DNA of 57,428 bases from the NCBI RefSeq assembly GCF_012939995.1, contig NZ_SPMZ01000075.1, forward strand, positions 1 through 57,428, read 5' to 3'. A program made the position numbers and the translations under genes. A model generated the notes under the pieces. That model searched no databases and was not told the DNA's origin. It worked only from the letters and a program-made list of their open reading frames with translations. The DNA is from Candidatus Competibacter phosphatis (lineage in GTDB: Bacteria; Pseudomonadota; Gammaproteobacteria; Competibacterales; Competibacteraceae). Positions 31,865 to 40,605 of the stretch are shown here, piece after piece (the first letter of the stretch is position 1; each line of letters starts with the position of its first letter).

Positions 31865-33843
31865 TCAGAGTGTTCCTCTTGCACTTATAGTGCCGGATGA
31901 AGGAGTATTAACAACGTTATCTGGGTCTGGCTCCCACTTTTTCACGTCAAAAGGACTCTGTTCATTTCTGATGATGCACTTCCAACTAATTGACCTGTTG
32001 GGTGGGAGTGGAATGGTTCCAGTCCAAGTAGGGTAGTCCGTAGGATCAAGTTTTATAGCCTTTTTCGTATCCCAGTTACCTATCTCATCGGTTTCACCGA
32101 CGACGTAGACACTGAGGCCAAAAACGGTTTGGCCATTCTCACAAGTAAAAGCGACTCGTGGCTTTTCGCCTCCTTTCTCCAGGGCGCTCTCGTAGGTGAG
32201 ATAATTATTCATCGCATCGCGATATTTTTGTGGAATATCCCCTAAAAATAGAACCTTAGTGGTAAAACCAAACAGGGTTCCCAATGGATAAAATGACTTG
32301 TTTGAACTATTGATATTGGGGAAATTACCTCCGCCCATCAGAGGATTGACTGGAGTACCATCGGGAATGTCAAGCCCTGTGGAGAGTTTCGTCAGATCGA
32401 GGTGAACGTCCAGATTATTACTGGTAAAATTGTGCACAACCAGAATCTTCTCACCAAAATATTCACGGATAATTGCCATCCGATTGGCTTCGCAGTCCAT
32501 ACAATCCCATCCCCCATCAGAGCTCTTGACAAAATAAGTGATTCCTCCTCTCAAGGCTTCGTAGCGGTTTCTTACTCGGAGCAACCGTGTGTAGTGGTTT
32601 AACAATGAGTCGGGATCTGCCTTTTGATTTGCCGCGCTGGTAAAGTCCATGGGTTGTCGCAATGCAGAATCGCTACCAGCTCCTTGCATTCCAATTTCTT
32701 CGCCATAATAAATAGCTGGATTGCCTGAGAGGAGAAGATAGAGGGAGGCAACGCTTTTCATCTTGGCGATATTTCCGCCAAGTTGCGATGCCGCTCGGGC
32801 TCCTGCAAAAGAATCATGATTGGATAAAAAGATAGTATCTTGAGTTCCAGCGGGAAGGCTGGATTGAATAGCGTAGAGATCTTTTAGTAAGTTGCTTGGG
32901 CGTCGTTCATGTATCAAGGTGCTCATTAAGACACCTTGATACATGAAGTGAAAGGCCGTGTGAAATTCATCTCCAGAACCATAATATGATCGCATTTGTT
33001 CATAGGTTTCTGTAGGAGCCTCAGCAAGAAGAATGGCTTGTGGGTCAATCTCTTTAAGATTAGCTCTTAGCGTCTTCCATATTTTATGGGTTTCCGGTTG
33101 ATCCTTTCTGGCATTAGGATCAGGCCCATTTTCTACTAAATAACGCACCGCATCACAGCGAAAGCCAGCAACGCCTGTCTCTTTAATCCAGAACTGCATC
33201 ACTTTTGTGAATTCGTCGATGAGCTCCTTCCTGGTAACAACATTATTGTAATTTAAATCAGGCATCGTTGATCCAAACACTGTATAAAAGAAATCGTCAT
33301 CATGATCATTACCATTGTGATCCCGGTCCAGGTTAGAAAGAGGATCGTGGGACCACGTATCACCTCCTCCCCACGGTTCTGGCCATCCCTTATCATTAGA
33401 AGACCAAGTGAACCAACGATCTTTCCGTTCTGATAGGTTATTTGATGAGAACCAAGGATGGTTGGAGCCAGCATGGTTTATTACTAGATCAAGAATAACT
33501 TTCATTCCTTTGTCGTTAGCGGCTTTCACAAGATCTCTGAGGTCGTTTTATGCTTCCATAGTTAGTTTTTGATAGCGTAATAGTTTGTTGTGTCATAGCC
33601 GTGGTCGCTCATAGATTCAAAGACAGGCATCAACCAAATGGTTTTTACCCCTAGATACTGAAGATGGTCTAGATGACTCTCGACCCCTTTCAGAGTCCCT
33701 CCGAACTTCTCTACAAAAACCTGATAAATATTGGTCTGAGTCACCCAGGAAGAATCTTGGCTTAATGTGACTCTGCTTGGAAGGAAAAGAAATAGAAAAG
33801 CAAATATGGAGAACGCGTTAATAATATGCTTTTTTTCCCCCAT
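31865..33843 (-). CDS. Secreted alpha-amylase (GH13) with CBM20, frameshifted
   Basis: The start at 33843 gives MGEKKHIINAFSIFAFLFLF, a signal peptide, then TNIYQVFVEKFGGTLKGV. The frame is lost at two neighbouring A runs (T5 at 33566-33570 and T4 at 33546-33549 on the plus strand). Removing one base from each joins YYAIKTNYGSI to NDLRDLVKAANDKGMKVIL. GH13 regions follow: DLVINH, GFRCDAVRY (nucleophile Asp), ILLAEAP (acid/base Glu) and FLSNHD. The last 100 residues (VYVVGETDEIGNWDTKKAI, SISWKCII) are a CBM20 starch-binding domain. The enzyme would cut alpha-1,4 glucans outside the cell. The gene is AT-rich and unlike its neighbours, so it is probably acquired. Confidence 0.85.
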
Positions 33844-34355
33844 GTAGATAATGTGCTCATGTCAAGACTCCTCGCTTTAAGTTACCAATAACGCTGCGGT
33901 TTACACTCATGAAGAGGTTAAAATTGTCCGCAAAGCTTGTCATCTCTGATAAGTCATTGCGTATGTGACCTTCACACCGATCACTCTCGGTAGTCTTTGA
34001 GTCTACTCAATATCTGCAACTTTTCTGCATTTTACTTCACGGCAATTTATGCTGTTCTATTATCATTACAACACAACCAGAATGAGTTATAACTCAGTAA
34101 AATATAATTAGAAACTGAAAGATCACCAGCTAAAGCTGATGGGTTCTGCACCGGGCGTAGAGGACTAAAAATCCACCCATTACTGCACCCAGCGCTTTAA
34201 GAGCGTCATCTTTAAGCAGTATGACTTGGCTCTAGTTACGTTCTTTTTAAAGGGCATCTGAGCCCACCTGGAGAGTCGTAGCTGAAAGCTGGCCAGCTAA
34301 AGCTGGTGGTTTTAATCTTGCATATTGAAATGAATAATATATTGAAAATAATAAT
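33844..34355. mobile_element. AT-rich region with paired IS200/IS605-like hairpins
   Basis: No gene is supported. Two related blocks at 34124-34141 and 34293-34306 contain the word CCAGCTAAAGCTG within imperfect hairpins, each preceded by a CTGAAAG-type sequence. Short hairpins of this kind mark the ends of IS200/IS605 elements, and the 180-base piece between them could be a remnant or a non-autonomous derivative. Confidence 0.35.
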
Positions 34356-34598
34356 TTATTTATAATGAATGCGACTGTGAAAAAAATTAAATCTAACAAT
34401 CTGTATAGGAGACCTATATGAGGGCGGCAGGGTGCTTTCCGTCCGTTTCTGCTTGGGCGGAGCGATATCGGTCTCAGGTGGCTGCGCCGGTGGCGGAGCG
34501 GGCTGGTCATCTTGTGGCTGCCGGTTCCTGCGGAATTCCTCAAGATGTTCCCTCGCATGGTTAGTGGGTTTCGGGGAATCAGTGGGCAAGCGTGTCAC
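34356..34598 (-). CDS. Proline-rich hypothetical fragment
   Basis: From GTG 34598 the frame reads MTRLPTDSPKPTNHAREHLE, RNRQPQDDQPAPPPAQPPET and a basic end. This could be the C-terminal tail of a larger protein whose front is lost, since the frame is open upstream. No domain is visible. A spurious frame cannot be excluded. Confidence 0.25.
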   Translation of the reverse strand: MTRLPTDSPKPTNHAREHLEEFRRNRQPQDDQPAPPPAQPPETDIAPPKQKRTESTLPPSYRSPIQIVRFNFFHSRIHYK

Positions 34599-34748
34599 GA
34601 CGGCCTCTTCGAAAGACTGACTTGAAAGAGAAACTTCCCAGATATGTCGTGATTAAAGCCTGTTCCTCTACTCTAGATCTGTGAGCCACTTCACACTTGC
34701 CCTATTTTTTAGGGGTTGTAAGCTGAAGCAAGCGGCCCGGCTGCTGGC

Positions 34749-34937
34749 GCGCGGCGCGTGGCCTCGCAACCGGCGCCGATCACCGCGCCGGAACGGATGC
34801 CGCCACTCGATCACGCCGCCACCGTGCGCCAGACGATCGACGCGCTGGTCGCACAACTCCAGGTCAGCCACCAGAAGGACACCACCCAGGATTACCGGCT
34901 CGCCCGGCAACCGAGCCAGGGGCAGGGGTTGGAATAA
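34749..34937 (+). pseudogene. Remnant of a second MobF relaxase C-terminus
   Basis: The frame ends in QLQVSHQKDTTQDY, then RQPSQGQGLE and a stop, nearly the same as the end of the relaxase at 31462. The upstream part (ASQPAPITAPERMPPLDHAA, TVRQTIDALVA) differs from that relaxase, so this is the tail of a related but distinct relaxase and not a simple copy. About 60 codons survive. It brackets the amylase cargo together with the intact gene. Confidence 0.8.
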
Positions 34938-35179
34938 GTCCACCGCGTGGTGTGGCCAGCCCGTCTCTGAAAGCACCGGGTGCGGTGCGAATGGCCGATG
35001 TACACTTGGGATATTGTCGTGATGCAATAGGCTTCGAATTTGTGGCCCTGTCTGGAACAGGCCGGTCACGAACCGCTGCCTCCAGGCGATGAGATACCCG
35101 ATTGAGGGTGTACGACCTAGCGGGCGATCTTTGACATCGACACCCACCCATCCACTCATTGCGTTCTGAAAGGTACAGC

Positions 35180-35581
35180 ATGGTTTTTCCAGTGACGAAA
35201 GGTATCCATCACCTGGGCTTGACCGTCTCCAGACTTGAAGAAAGCGCGGCGTTTTTCAAATCCATGCTGGGCTGGCATGAAGTCAAACGTCGAGATGACT
35301 ATCCCGCCATCTTCGTGAGCGATGGAACCGTCATGCTGACCCTCTGGGCCACGAAAGAGGCACCGGCCACGCCGTTCGATAAGAACAGAAATGTTGGCTT
35401 ACACCATGTGGCTTTTACGGTCCCCGATGAGGCGACATTGAACAGTGTTTATGAGCGACTCCAACAAGCCGGCGTGCCGATCGAGTTTGCCCCAGAGCCG
35501 TTAGTCGGCGGTCCAGCAAAGCACTTGATCTGCTACGACCCGAGCGGTATCCGGGTGGAAATTCTTTGGCCGGGTCCGTAG
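35180..35581 (+). CDS. VOC-family (glyoxalase/dioxygenase fold) protein
   Basis: The product has 133 residues from ATG 35180 (MVFPVTKGIHHLGLTVSRLE). The betaalphabetabetabeta modules are seen as HHLGLTVSRLEESAAFFKSM and LHHVAFTVPDEATLNSVYER. Probable metal ligands are His in IHHLGL, His in LHHVAF and Glu in VEILWP. Family members include glyoxalase I, fosfomycin-resistance enzymes and ring-cleavage dioxygenases; the substrate cannot be told from the sequence. It is complete and stands alone, with a small membrane peptide gene 156 bases downstream. Confidence 0.85.
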   Translation: MVFPVTKGIHHLGLTVSRLEESAAFFKSMLGWHEVKRRDDYPAIFVSDGTVMLTLWATKEAPATPFDKNRNVGLHHVAFTVPDEATLNSVYERLQQAGVPIEFAPEPLVGGPAKHLICYDPSGIRVEILWPGP

Positions 35582-35737
35582 AGAAGGCTGCATCCATATC
35601 GACACCGGTTTTATCTCCAAGTCGTCGCGGATCGCGGATCGATTGCGACCGCATACCGCGCCGCCGGTCCGGGTCTTAACGGTTGAACAGGTGAAACCCC
35701 TGTCGGTGACTCAACTGGCCACGTCGGAGAACGGCCA

Positions 35738-35857
35738 ATGAAATACCTAGCGATCGCCGTGCTTATTGCCATCGTTGTGGGCGCCATCACCTACGCTATC
35801 CAGCACCCGGACCATCCCCCTCCCGCCGAGCCCAACGCGGGGTGGATGCAGCGCTGA
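35738..35857 (+). CDS. Small single-helix membrane protein, 39 residues
   Basis: It begins MKYLAIAVLIAIVVGAITYA and ends in a short proline-rich tail (HPDHPPPAEPNAGWMQR). GGAG lies 8 bases before the ATG. One transmembrane helix with a short polar end is typical of small membrane proteins. The role is unknown. Confidence 0.5.
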   Translation: MKYLAIAVLIAIVVGAITYAIQHPDHPPPAEPNAGWMQR

Positions 35858-35936
35858 TGGTCGAACGCCCGACCCGTGCGTTGTGCATGATGGCCCAGCC
35901 ATTCTTGATCTAGGCCGTTGCGGAAGCGGAAGGTTA

Positions 35937-36221
35937 GTGCCGCTGCCACGAGTGCTGTTCCGGTCGCCGCTCAACTCCGGGCTATGCATCAGCGAAACCC
36001 TCGATCTAAAGATTACTGACGGGCGATTGGTGGAGGGCGCAGCCAAATCGGCGCGGGTGATCGCTAAGGGCGATCAGGAACGGATCATGCCGCTACCCGG
36101 AAGTCCGGGGTGCTCTTCGAAATCAGGAAAGATTTGGAAAAGTGATGGGGCGATCGTGAAGCTTGCATGGACCTCGTATGGGCGTTACCTTACGCCAGAT
36201 AGAGCTACGGGTAATCAGTAG
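35937..36221 (+). CDS. Hypothetical protein, 94 residues
   Basis: GTG 35937 has GGAAGG 5 bases upstream. VLFRSPLNSGLCISETLDLK, ITDGRLVEGAAKSARVI and AIVKLAWTSYGRYL look like a beta-rich small domain. No family is recognised. The frame lies just before the BrnT-like gene but need not belong to it. Confidence 0.35.
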   Translation: MPLPRVLFRSPLNSGLCISETLDLKITDGRLVEGAAKSARVIAKGDQERIMPLPGSPGCSSKSGKIWKSDGAIVKLAWTSYGRYLTPDRATGNQ

Positions 36222-36226
36222 TCCCC

Positions 36227-36514
36227 ATGCAAGATATGATGTTTGAATGGGATGATGAGAAGGCAGCGTTGAACTGGCACAAGCATGGGGTCGCGTTTAC
36301 ACGGGCGGTATTCGCCTTCCGCGATCCATTTGCGCTGGAATGGATCGACGACCGGGATGATTACGGCGAGGAGCGCATCAATTTGTTGGGGCGATGCGAA
36401 GGAGTGCTGCTTCATGTGACCTATACCGAGCGTGGTGAGCGCATTCGGTTGATTTCAGCCCGACGAGCAGAACGTCATGAGCAAGACCACTACCACCGCG
36501 AAAATGCACGCTGA
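36227..36514 (+). CDS. brnT: BrnT-family toxin
   Basis: The product has 95 residues. FEWDDEKAALNWHKHGVAFT opens with the F-x-W-D-x-x-K-x-x-x-N-x-x-K-H-x-V signature, and FRDPFALEWIDDRDDYGEER, LLHVTYTERGERIRLISARR and a terminal E-x-x-x-Y follow, all diagnostic of BrnT (a RelE-fold ribonuclease). The next gene overlaps its end by 38 bases and encodes an HTH antitoxin. Together they form a stand-alone toxin-antitoxin module in the cargo region. Confidence 0.92.
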   Translation: MQDMMFEWDDEKAALNWHKHGVAFTRAVFAFRDPFALEWIDDRDDYGEERINLLGRCEGVLLHVTYTERGERIRLISARRAERHEQDHYHRENAR

Positions 36515-36884
36515 CGGCACGGTCACGGAAGTGCTGGAAGACGGACGCGAGCGGCCGTTCCCGGATACCCCCATGCGCCCGATGACGGAGGCGGAGATCG
36601 ACGCAGCGGCGCAGGCCGACCCCGATGCGCGGCCCATGACCGAGGCGGAGTTCAGCAAGGCACGCCGCGTGCCGCGTGTGAAAACCATGCGCCGGGCGCT
36701 GGGTTTGACGCAGGAGGAATTCGCGGCGCGGTATCACGTTCCACTGGGCACGTTGCGGGACTGGGAGCAAGGCCGCACCGAGCCGGATCAACCGGCAAAA
36801 GCCTATTTGACCGTCATTGCCCATGATCCTGAAGGAATCAGGCGGGCGTTGGAAAAGACACCCCTAGAGCTTTCCAGATTCTGA
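36477..36884 (+). CDS. HTH antitoxin partner of BrnT
   Basis: The product has 135 residues. The start at ATG 36477 (MSKTTTTAKMHADGTVTEVL) lies inside the toxin gene. The central MTEAEIDAAAQADPDARPMT and MTEAEFSKARRVPRV region is the toxin-binding zone. The C-terminal helix-turn-helix is MRRALGLTQEEFAARYHVPL followed by GTLRDWEQGRTEPDQPAKAY, of the XRE/NadS-like type rather than the ribbon-helix-helix of classical BrnA. It should repress the operon with the toxin as co-repressor. Confidence 0.88.
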   Translation: MSKTTTTAKMHADGTVTEVLEDGRERPFPDTPMRPMTEAEIDAAAQADPDARPMTEAEFSKARRVPRVKTMRRALGLTQEEFAARYHVPLGTLRDWEQGRTEPDQPAKAYLTVIAHDPEGIRRALEKTPLELSRF

Positions 36885-37059
36885 TTGAAGGATCACCCAC
36901 GGCTCGACGACGGTTTGACCGTGGGGTGGGACAGACGCCCGTTTCGCCGCGGGCGGCCCGCGACTATCCGCGAGCGATGCCGCAACAGGCCAAGATCGAC
37001 AAGAAGATCAGCCTGCATAAGCGGCGGCATCCCTAGGGGTGGGACGGTTGTGAGTGCGC
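36885..37059. other. Short intergenic region
   Basis: I see nothing recognisable between the convergent antitoxin and TetR genes. Confidence 0.4.
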
Positions 37060-37674
37060 TCACTCCGCGGCGATGGACGTCGAATCTTGCAACGCGGCGC
37101 GGACCAGCGCCCGCACCGCCCAGCTTTTGACAGTTCGCGCGGTGTCGGAATCAACACCCAGGACATCGCGGAAAACAATCATCGACTCCACTCCGAAAAC
37201 CAGCGCTAACGCGGCGCACAGCCGTTCGTAATCCGCTTCGGGAAGACGGGCGCGCGCTGGAGCCAATGCGGCCTCGATCAACGGTAACCGACGGTTCTGC
37301 CGAGCGGGTATCGAATCATCCGTCAAGTCACGACGAATCGAGTTCGCCAACAGGATCCGCAGCTGCGCCTCATTCTGGTAGATCATTTCATGTAAGGACG
37401 CCTCGGCCCGGTCTACCCGTTCCTCCACGTCGTCCGAAGGATCGTCGGCAAAAAGTGTCCTCGGGTCGGCAACCGCCGCATCCAGCGGTGCCTCCACCAA
37501 CAGCGCCTCGATCTTCGGAAAGTGCCGATACGCCGTGGCGCGTGACACCAGGGCCTCCGCCGCCACTTCATCCATCGTGGGGGTGCGGCCCTGCTTCATC
37601 AACCGGCTAGCGGCCAACAACAAATCCTTGCGCGTGCGCAACTCCTGGTTACTCGGCTTCCGTGGACGCGTCAT
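37060..37674 (-). CDS. TetR/AcrR-family regulator
   Basis: The product has 204 residues from ATG 37674 (MTRPRKPSNQELRTRKDLLL), which overlaps the stop of the SnoaL-like gene by four bases (ATGA). The TetR helix-turn-helix is MKQGRTPTMDEVAAEALVSR followed by ATAYRHFPKIEALL. The ligand-binding C-terminal domain is helical (SLHEMIYQNEAQLRILLANS). It is co-transcribed with the upstream SnoaL-like gene from the promoter at 38129-38157, whose spacer holds a palindrome suited to a TetR dimer. The ligand is unknown; regulation of the nearby SDR is possible. Confidence 0.9.
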   Translation of the reverse strand: MTRPRKPSNQELRTRKDLLLAASRLMKQGRTPTMDEVAAEALVSRATAYRHFPKIEALLVEAPLDAAVADPRTLFADDPSDDVEERVDRAEASLHEMIYQNEAQLRILLANSIRRDLTDDSIPARQNRRLPLIEAALAPARARLPEADYERLCAALALVFGVESMIVFRDVLGVDSDTARTVKSWAVRALVRAALQDSTSIAAE

Positions 37675-38096
37675 TGTGCTTGCGGGAGCTGTTGGAGGAT
37701 CGCCGCCAGATCGATCCAAACTTGCTCCTTTTGAATCTGCCCGGTTTCCGTGAACTCCACCACATGCAGCAAGCGGAAATCGAGGGGACGCCCGCGACCT
37801 TCGAGGCCAAAGGGACGTCCGGGTGCCTGACCCCGCCACCGTGATTCATCGACTAGGAAACCCTCGCCATGCAACCGCCGCAAGGGGGTCACCTGATCTC
37901 CGGATAGATCCGCAAACAACGTCTGATAGAAGTTCCGCGCGGCTTCACGGCCATGGCTGGGACCATCGGGCCAACCCACGACATCGTGGATCGCGTCCGG
38001 GGCTAAAGTCGCAAGAACGCCTTCGACATCATCATGATGCTCATAAGCAAAATGCTCATCGATTTTCTGGTCCATCTGTTGGGGTGTCAGTGACAT
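37671..38096 (-). CDS. SnoaL-like / NTF2-fold protein
   Basis: The product has 141 residues. The start at ATG 38096 has AGGAGG upstream. DQKIDEHFAYEHHDDVEGVL, ATLAPDAIHDVVGWPDGPSH and GREAARNFYQTLFADL have the pattern of SnoaL-like polyketide-cyclase/isomerase domains, small cone-shaped NTF2-fold proteins that act on small lipophilic molecules. The end is coupled to the TetR gene. A role in degrading or modifying the inducer of that regulator is a fair guess. Confidence 0.8.
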   Translation of the reverse strand: MSLTPQQMDQKIDEHFAYEHHDDVEGVLATLAPDAIHDVVGWPDGPSHGREAARNFYQTLFADLSGDQVTPLRRLHGEGFLVDESRWRGQAPGRPFGLEGRGRPLDFRLLHVVEFTETGQIQKEQVWIDLAAILQQLPQAQ

Positions 38097-38128
38097 GGTG
38101 AACCTCCTGGTGGTTTCGATATGTGAGT

Positions 38129-38157
38129 ATCTTAGTGAGATATAAATCTCATTTCAA
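38129..38157 (-). promoter_or_regulatory. Promoter with operator in the spacer (SnoaL-TetR operon)
   Basis: On the minus strand TTGAAA (38157-38152), a 17-base spacer and TAAGAT (38134-38129). The spacer contains a perfect palindrome TGAGAT-TTAT-ATCTCA (38136-38151). A TetR dimer bound here would shut the promoter, so the operon is very likely autoregulated. Confidence 0.75.
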
Positions 38158-38399
38158 GACCTTCATATCAAAACCGACAGAAAATTCCTTCACACCCTTG
38201 ATAGCGTGGCTCACGGGAACCGGGCAAGCTGTATCGGTATTCGCTCCTCCCGCTGTTCTTCCCTTGCTCCAATCCCCGCTCCTCGGAACGGGAACACCCG
38301 GATCGAGATCACCACCACCGCCCGCATCTCGGCAATGCTGTGCAACTCGTTGACCGATTTCGCTGTTTTGAAGAAACCTAACGCCGTACCCGATCCCGG
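38158..38399. other. Intergenic region between SDR end and TetR promoter
   Basis: I see no gene that can be supported. Confidence 0.4.
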
Positions 38400-39119
38400 C
38401 TAGGTCGGCTTGGCTTCCGGGTTGTAGGTCCATCCGCAATCGTTGTGATACACCATCAATTTGGTCATGCCGCCATCCACGACGATGTCTTGTCCGGTGA
38501 TGAAACGGCTTTTGGGATCGCACAAGAACATCACGGCATGGACAATATCCGCTGGCGTGCCGACGCGACCCACGGGGTGTTGACTGGCATCAGCCCCTGC
38601 AAACGAGGTGTGGGTGGTGTCGATCCATCCGGGGGAAATGGAATTGACCCGTGCTTTTCCGGCCAGCGTGATGGCCATGGCATGAGTCAGGGCGCTGATG
38701 CCGCCCTTGGCGGCGGTATAGCTTTCGGTATTCGCTTGGCTCATCACATGGCGAGTCGACGAGATATTCACGATGCTGGCCGGGGTGTTGAAGTGATCCA
38801 TCAACAATTGGGTTAAAAGAAAAGGAGCGGTAATTCCGACACGTAACACGTAATTAAAGTCGTCATAAGAACAGGTGTGAAGACCGCCTCTGGATAGACA
38901 TGCATTGTTAATCAGATAATCAATGGCGCCATGCTCCGCGATCACCTTGGATGCAAAGGCCCTGAGCACCGTTTCATCGGCGATATCGCCGACAAAGTCG
39001 TCGTTGTCTTGCCGATCGATGGAGCAGACCGAAACCCCTTGCTCGATAAAAGCCTCACAGATGGCCTTGCCAATCCCTTGCGCCCCACCCGTCACCACGG
39101 CAACTTTCGGTTTAATCAC
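38400..39119 (-). CDS. Short-chain dehydrogenase/reductase (SDR)
   Basis: The product has 239 residues. The NAD(P)-binding glycine motif is [20 protein letters not shown] contacts the adenine, [10 protein letters not shown] is the NNAG-like motif, [10 protein letters not shown] holds the catalytic Ser, and [14 protein letters not shown] the Tyr-x-x-x-Lys pair. [13 protein letters not shown] and [15 protein letters not shown] close a classical SDR. It ends with a 20-residue tail containing YHNDCGW, longer than usual. The substrate is unknown. It runs in the same direction as the SnoaL-TetR operon and may share its regulation. Confidence 0.92.
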   Translation of the reverse strand: MIKPKVAVVTGGAQGIGKAICEAFIEQGVSVCSIDRQDNDDFVGDIADETVLRAFASKVIAEHGAIDYLINNACLSRGGLHTCSYDDFNYVLRVGITAPFLLTQLLMDHFNTPASIVNISSTRHVMSQANTESYTAAKGGISALTHAMAITLAGKARVNSISPGWIDTTHTSFAGADASQHPVGRVGTPADIVHAVMFLCDPKSRFITGQDIVVDGGMTKLMVYHNDCGWTYNPEAKPT

Positions 39120-39132
39120 GATTCAATATCCT

Positions 39133-39285
39133 TCACCAATAACGGTGCGGCGCACCGATCGTTAGGATCATGGCGATCGTGCCGCCCAGCAGGAACACGA
39201 GGTTGAGCAGTGTCAAAAAACGCCTCGAAGAGCTGGCTCAAGACGGCGTGGCCGTAGCTTTTGAACTCCTCGACACCCGCCGCAT
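39133..39285 (-). pseudogene. Small membrane protein remnant (paralogue of the gene at 44921)
   Basis: The minus frame reads NAAGVEEFKSYGHAVLSQLF; removing one base of the A6 run at 39216-39221 gives LTLLNLVFLLGGTIAMILTI and a terminal PHRYW. The intact paralogue at 44921-45175 has NAAGVEEFESYRGAVLSHLF and ends PYKYW. The N-terminal membrane helix is missing here because the miniature element at 39291 cuts the gene. Confidence 0.7.
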
Positions 39286-39290
39286 TGGTG

Positions 39291-39506
39291 GGGGTCATCG
39301 CAGAATCTTCCCGAAAGAGCACGCTAAGCGAGAATCAACGCTCCATCAGCGTGTTGCGCAAACGTTTGTTTATGCACCAATTCAGTAGGAACTAACAAAA
39401 CAGGCTTTTTGTGTTGCACAACTCGGTTGCTAAATCAACTTGAATGGCAACAGGTTAACGCAACAGGTCTTAGCGTGCTCTTTCGGGAAGATTCTGCGAT
39501 GACCCC
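39291..39506. mobile_element. Tn3-derived miniature element with perfect 38-bp inverted repeats
   Basis: The left end (39291-39328) starts GGGGTCATCG and ends in ACGCTAAG. The right end (39469-39506) is its exact reverse complement over all 38 bases. Length, the GGGG start and the TAAG end are the standard form of Tn3-family terminal repeats. The 140-base interior has no gene. No 5-bp target duplication is visible (TGGTG and TATTC), so one flank may have been rearranged. Such elements (TIMEs) move with a Tn3 transposase supplied elsewhere. Confidence 0.85.
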
Positions 39507-39582
39507 TATTCCCCGGCAAGCGGAGTGAGCTACGTCAACGCTACCCGCGCTACATTAACCGGGTTTTACGTTCCATTGCTCC

Positions 39583-40605
39583 CTAAACCCCGTCTAGAAG
39601 CAAAGGGGAGGGCTCGACCGCGCGGCGGTGGACCAGGGTCTCGGAGGGGAGCTCGCCGAACAGGCGGCGGTAGTCGGCAGCGAAGCGCCCCAGCTCCAGA
39701 AAGCCCTGTCGGTTGGCAACGTCAGTGACTCGGGGGAGCACGCTCTCGGCATTCATCAGCTCGCGCCGGGCGGCGTGGAGCCGCAAACGGCGCAGAAAGG
39801 CCAGCGGACTCAGGTCCAGCTCGTCGCGAAAGGCGTATCGCAGGGTCCGCTCGCTGACCTGCGCCACGCGGCACAGGTCAGCGACGGATACCCGGGAGAC
39901 GTCAGCATTACGCAGGTACTCCAAGGCCCGGTTAAGACCCCACCGCCTGCGGGCGGCGTGAGGGCGGCTGTCGGACGGTACGCAGAGCCAGGCCAGCCAG
40001 TGCAACAGACCTTCTTCCAGGGACGCGATCACGGCAGCATGCTCGAAGGCCTGGGGATTGGCGAAGGCGTGCTCCAGGATGCGAGTCAGCCAGTCACGGA
40101 ATCCGGCCAGCTTGTTCGGTGCCAGGGACAGTCCATGCCGATCGGCGGCCCGGGTCAGGCGGGCCAGGCATTGCGCCGGCAGGCGCCGCTGGAGCAGCTC
40201 CATTCGTACCAGCAGGATCAGGTGGCTGTATTCGGCGTCCAAGGTCACGTCGACTCCGCCAGGCGCGGCCACGATCAGCCGAGATGAGTCGGGATGAACA
40301 CCAAAATAGGCTGTGCGCAGACCCGCCGTCAGGAGGATCGCAAAGGACAAGTGGCCGGCCGGGGAAAGGCCCTGCACCCGCACGGCCGGGGTCAGGGTCT
40401 CCCGGTAGAGGACGACCGAAGGGGTTACCAGATAGTCCTTTCGATTGCGGAGCTTGCCCCCGTCGAGCTGGCGGGCAATCAGCTCCCAGGGGCGCGAGGT
40501 CTCCTCCCACAGGCACACATCTCCGACCTCGATGTGTCCGATCGAGGATCGAGGCCCGGTATCCGTAGGATTGTGCTGTTGGCCAGACTCGATGATCCAT
40601 TCCAT
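39583..40605 (-). CDS. AraC-family transcriptional regulator
   Basis: The product has 340 residues. ATG 40605 has GGGAGG 6 bases upstream. The N-terminal 220 residues form a sensing domain (SSIGHIEVGDVCLWEETSRP). The C-terminal AraC domain has two helix-turn-helices, VSVADLCRVAQVSERTLRYA and VTDVANRQGFLELGRFAADY, with FRDELDLSPLAFLRRLRLHA between them. It is transcribed divergently from the DUF1254 gene at 41151 and is the obvious candidate to control it. Confidence 0.9.
   Translation of the reverse strand: MEWIIESGQQHNPTDTGPRSSIGHIEVGDVCLWEETSRPWELIARQLDGGKLRNRKDYLVTPSVVLYRETLTPAVRVQGLSPAGHLSFAILLTAGLRTAYFGVHPDSSRLIVAAPGGVDVTLDAEYSHLILLVRMELLQRRLPAQCLARLTRAADRHGLSLAPNKLAGFRDWLTRILEHAFANPQAFEHAAVIASLEEGLLHWLAWLCVPSDSRPHAARRRWGLNRALEYLRNADVSRVSVADLCRVAQVSERTLRYAFRDELDLSPLAFLRRLRLHAARRELMNAESVLPRVTDVANRQGFLELGRFAADYRRLFGELPSETLVHRRAVEPSPLLLDGV

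Noticed and set aside
34668..35159. Minus-strand frame opposite the second relaxase tail
   Set aside because: Part of it is the complement of the recognised relaxase tail. The rest has no protein-like signature.
39286..39511. 5-bp target duplication for the Tn3-type miniature element
   Set aside because: The flanks TGGTG and TATTC do not match, so no duplication is claimed.
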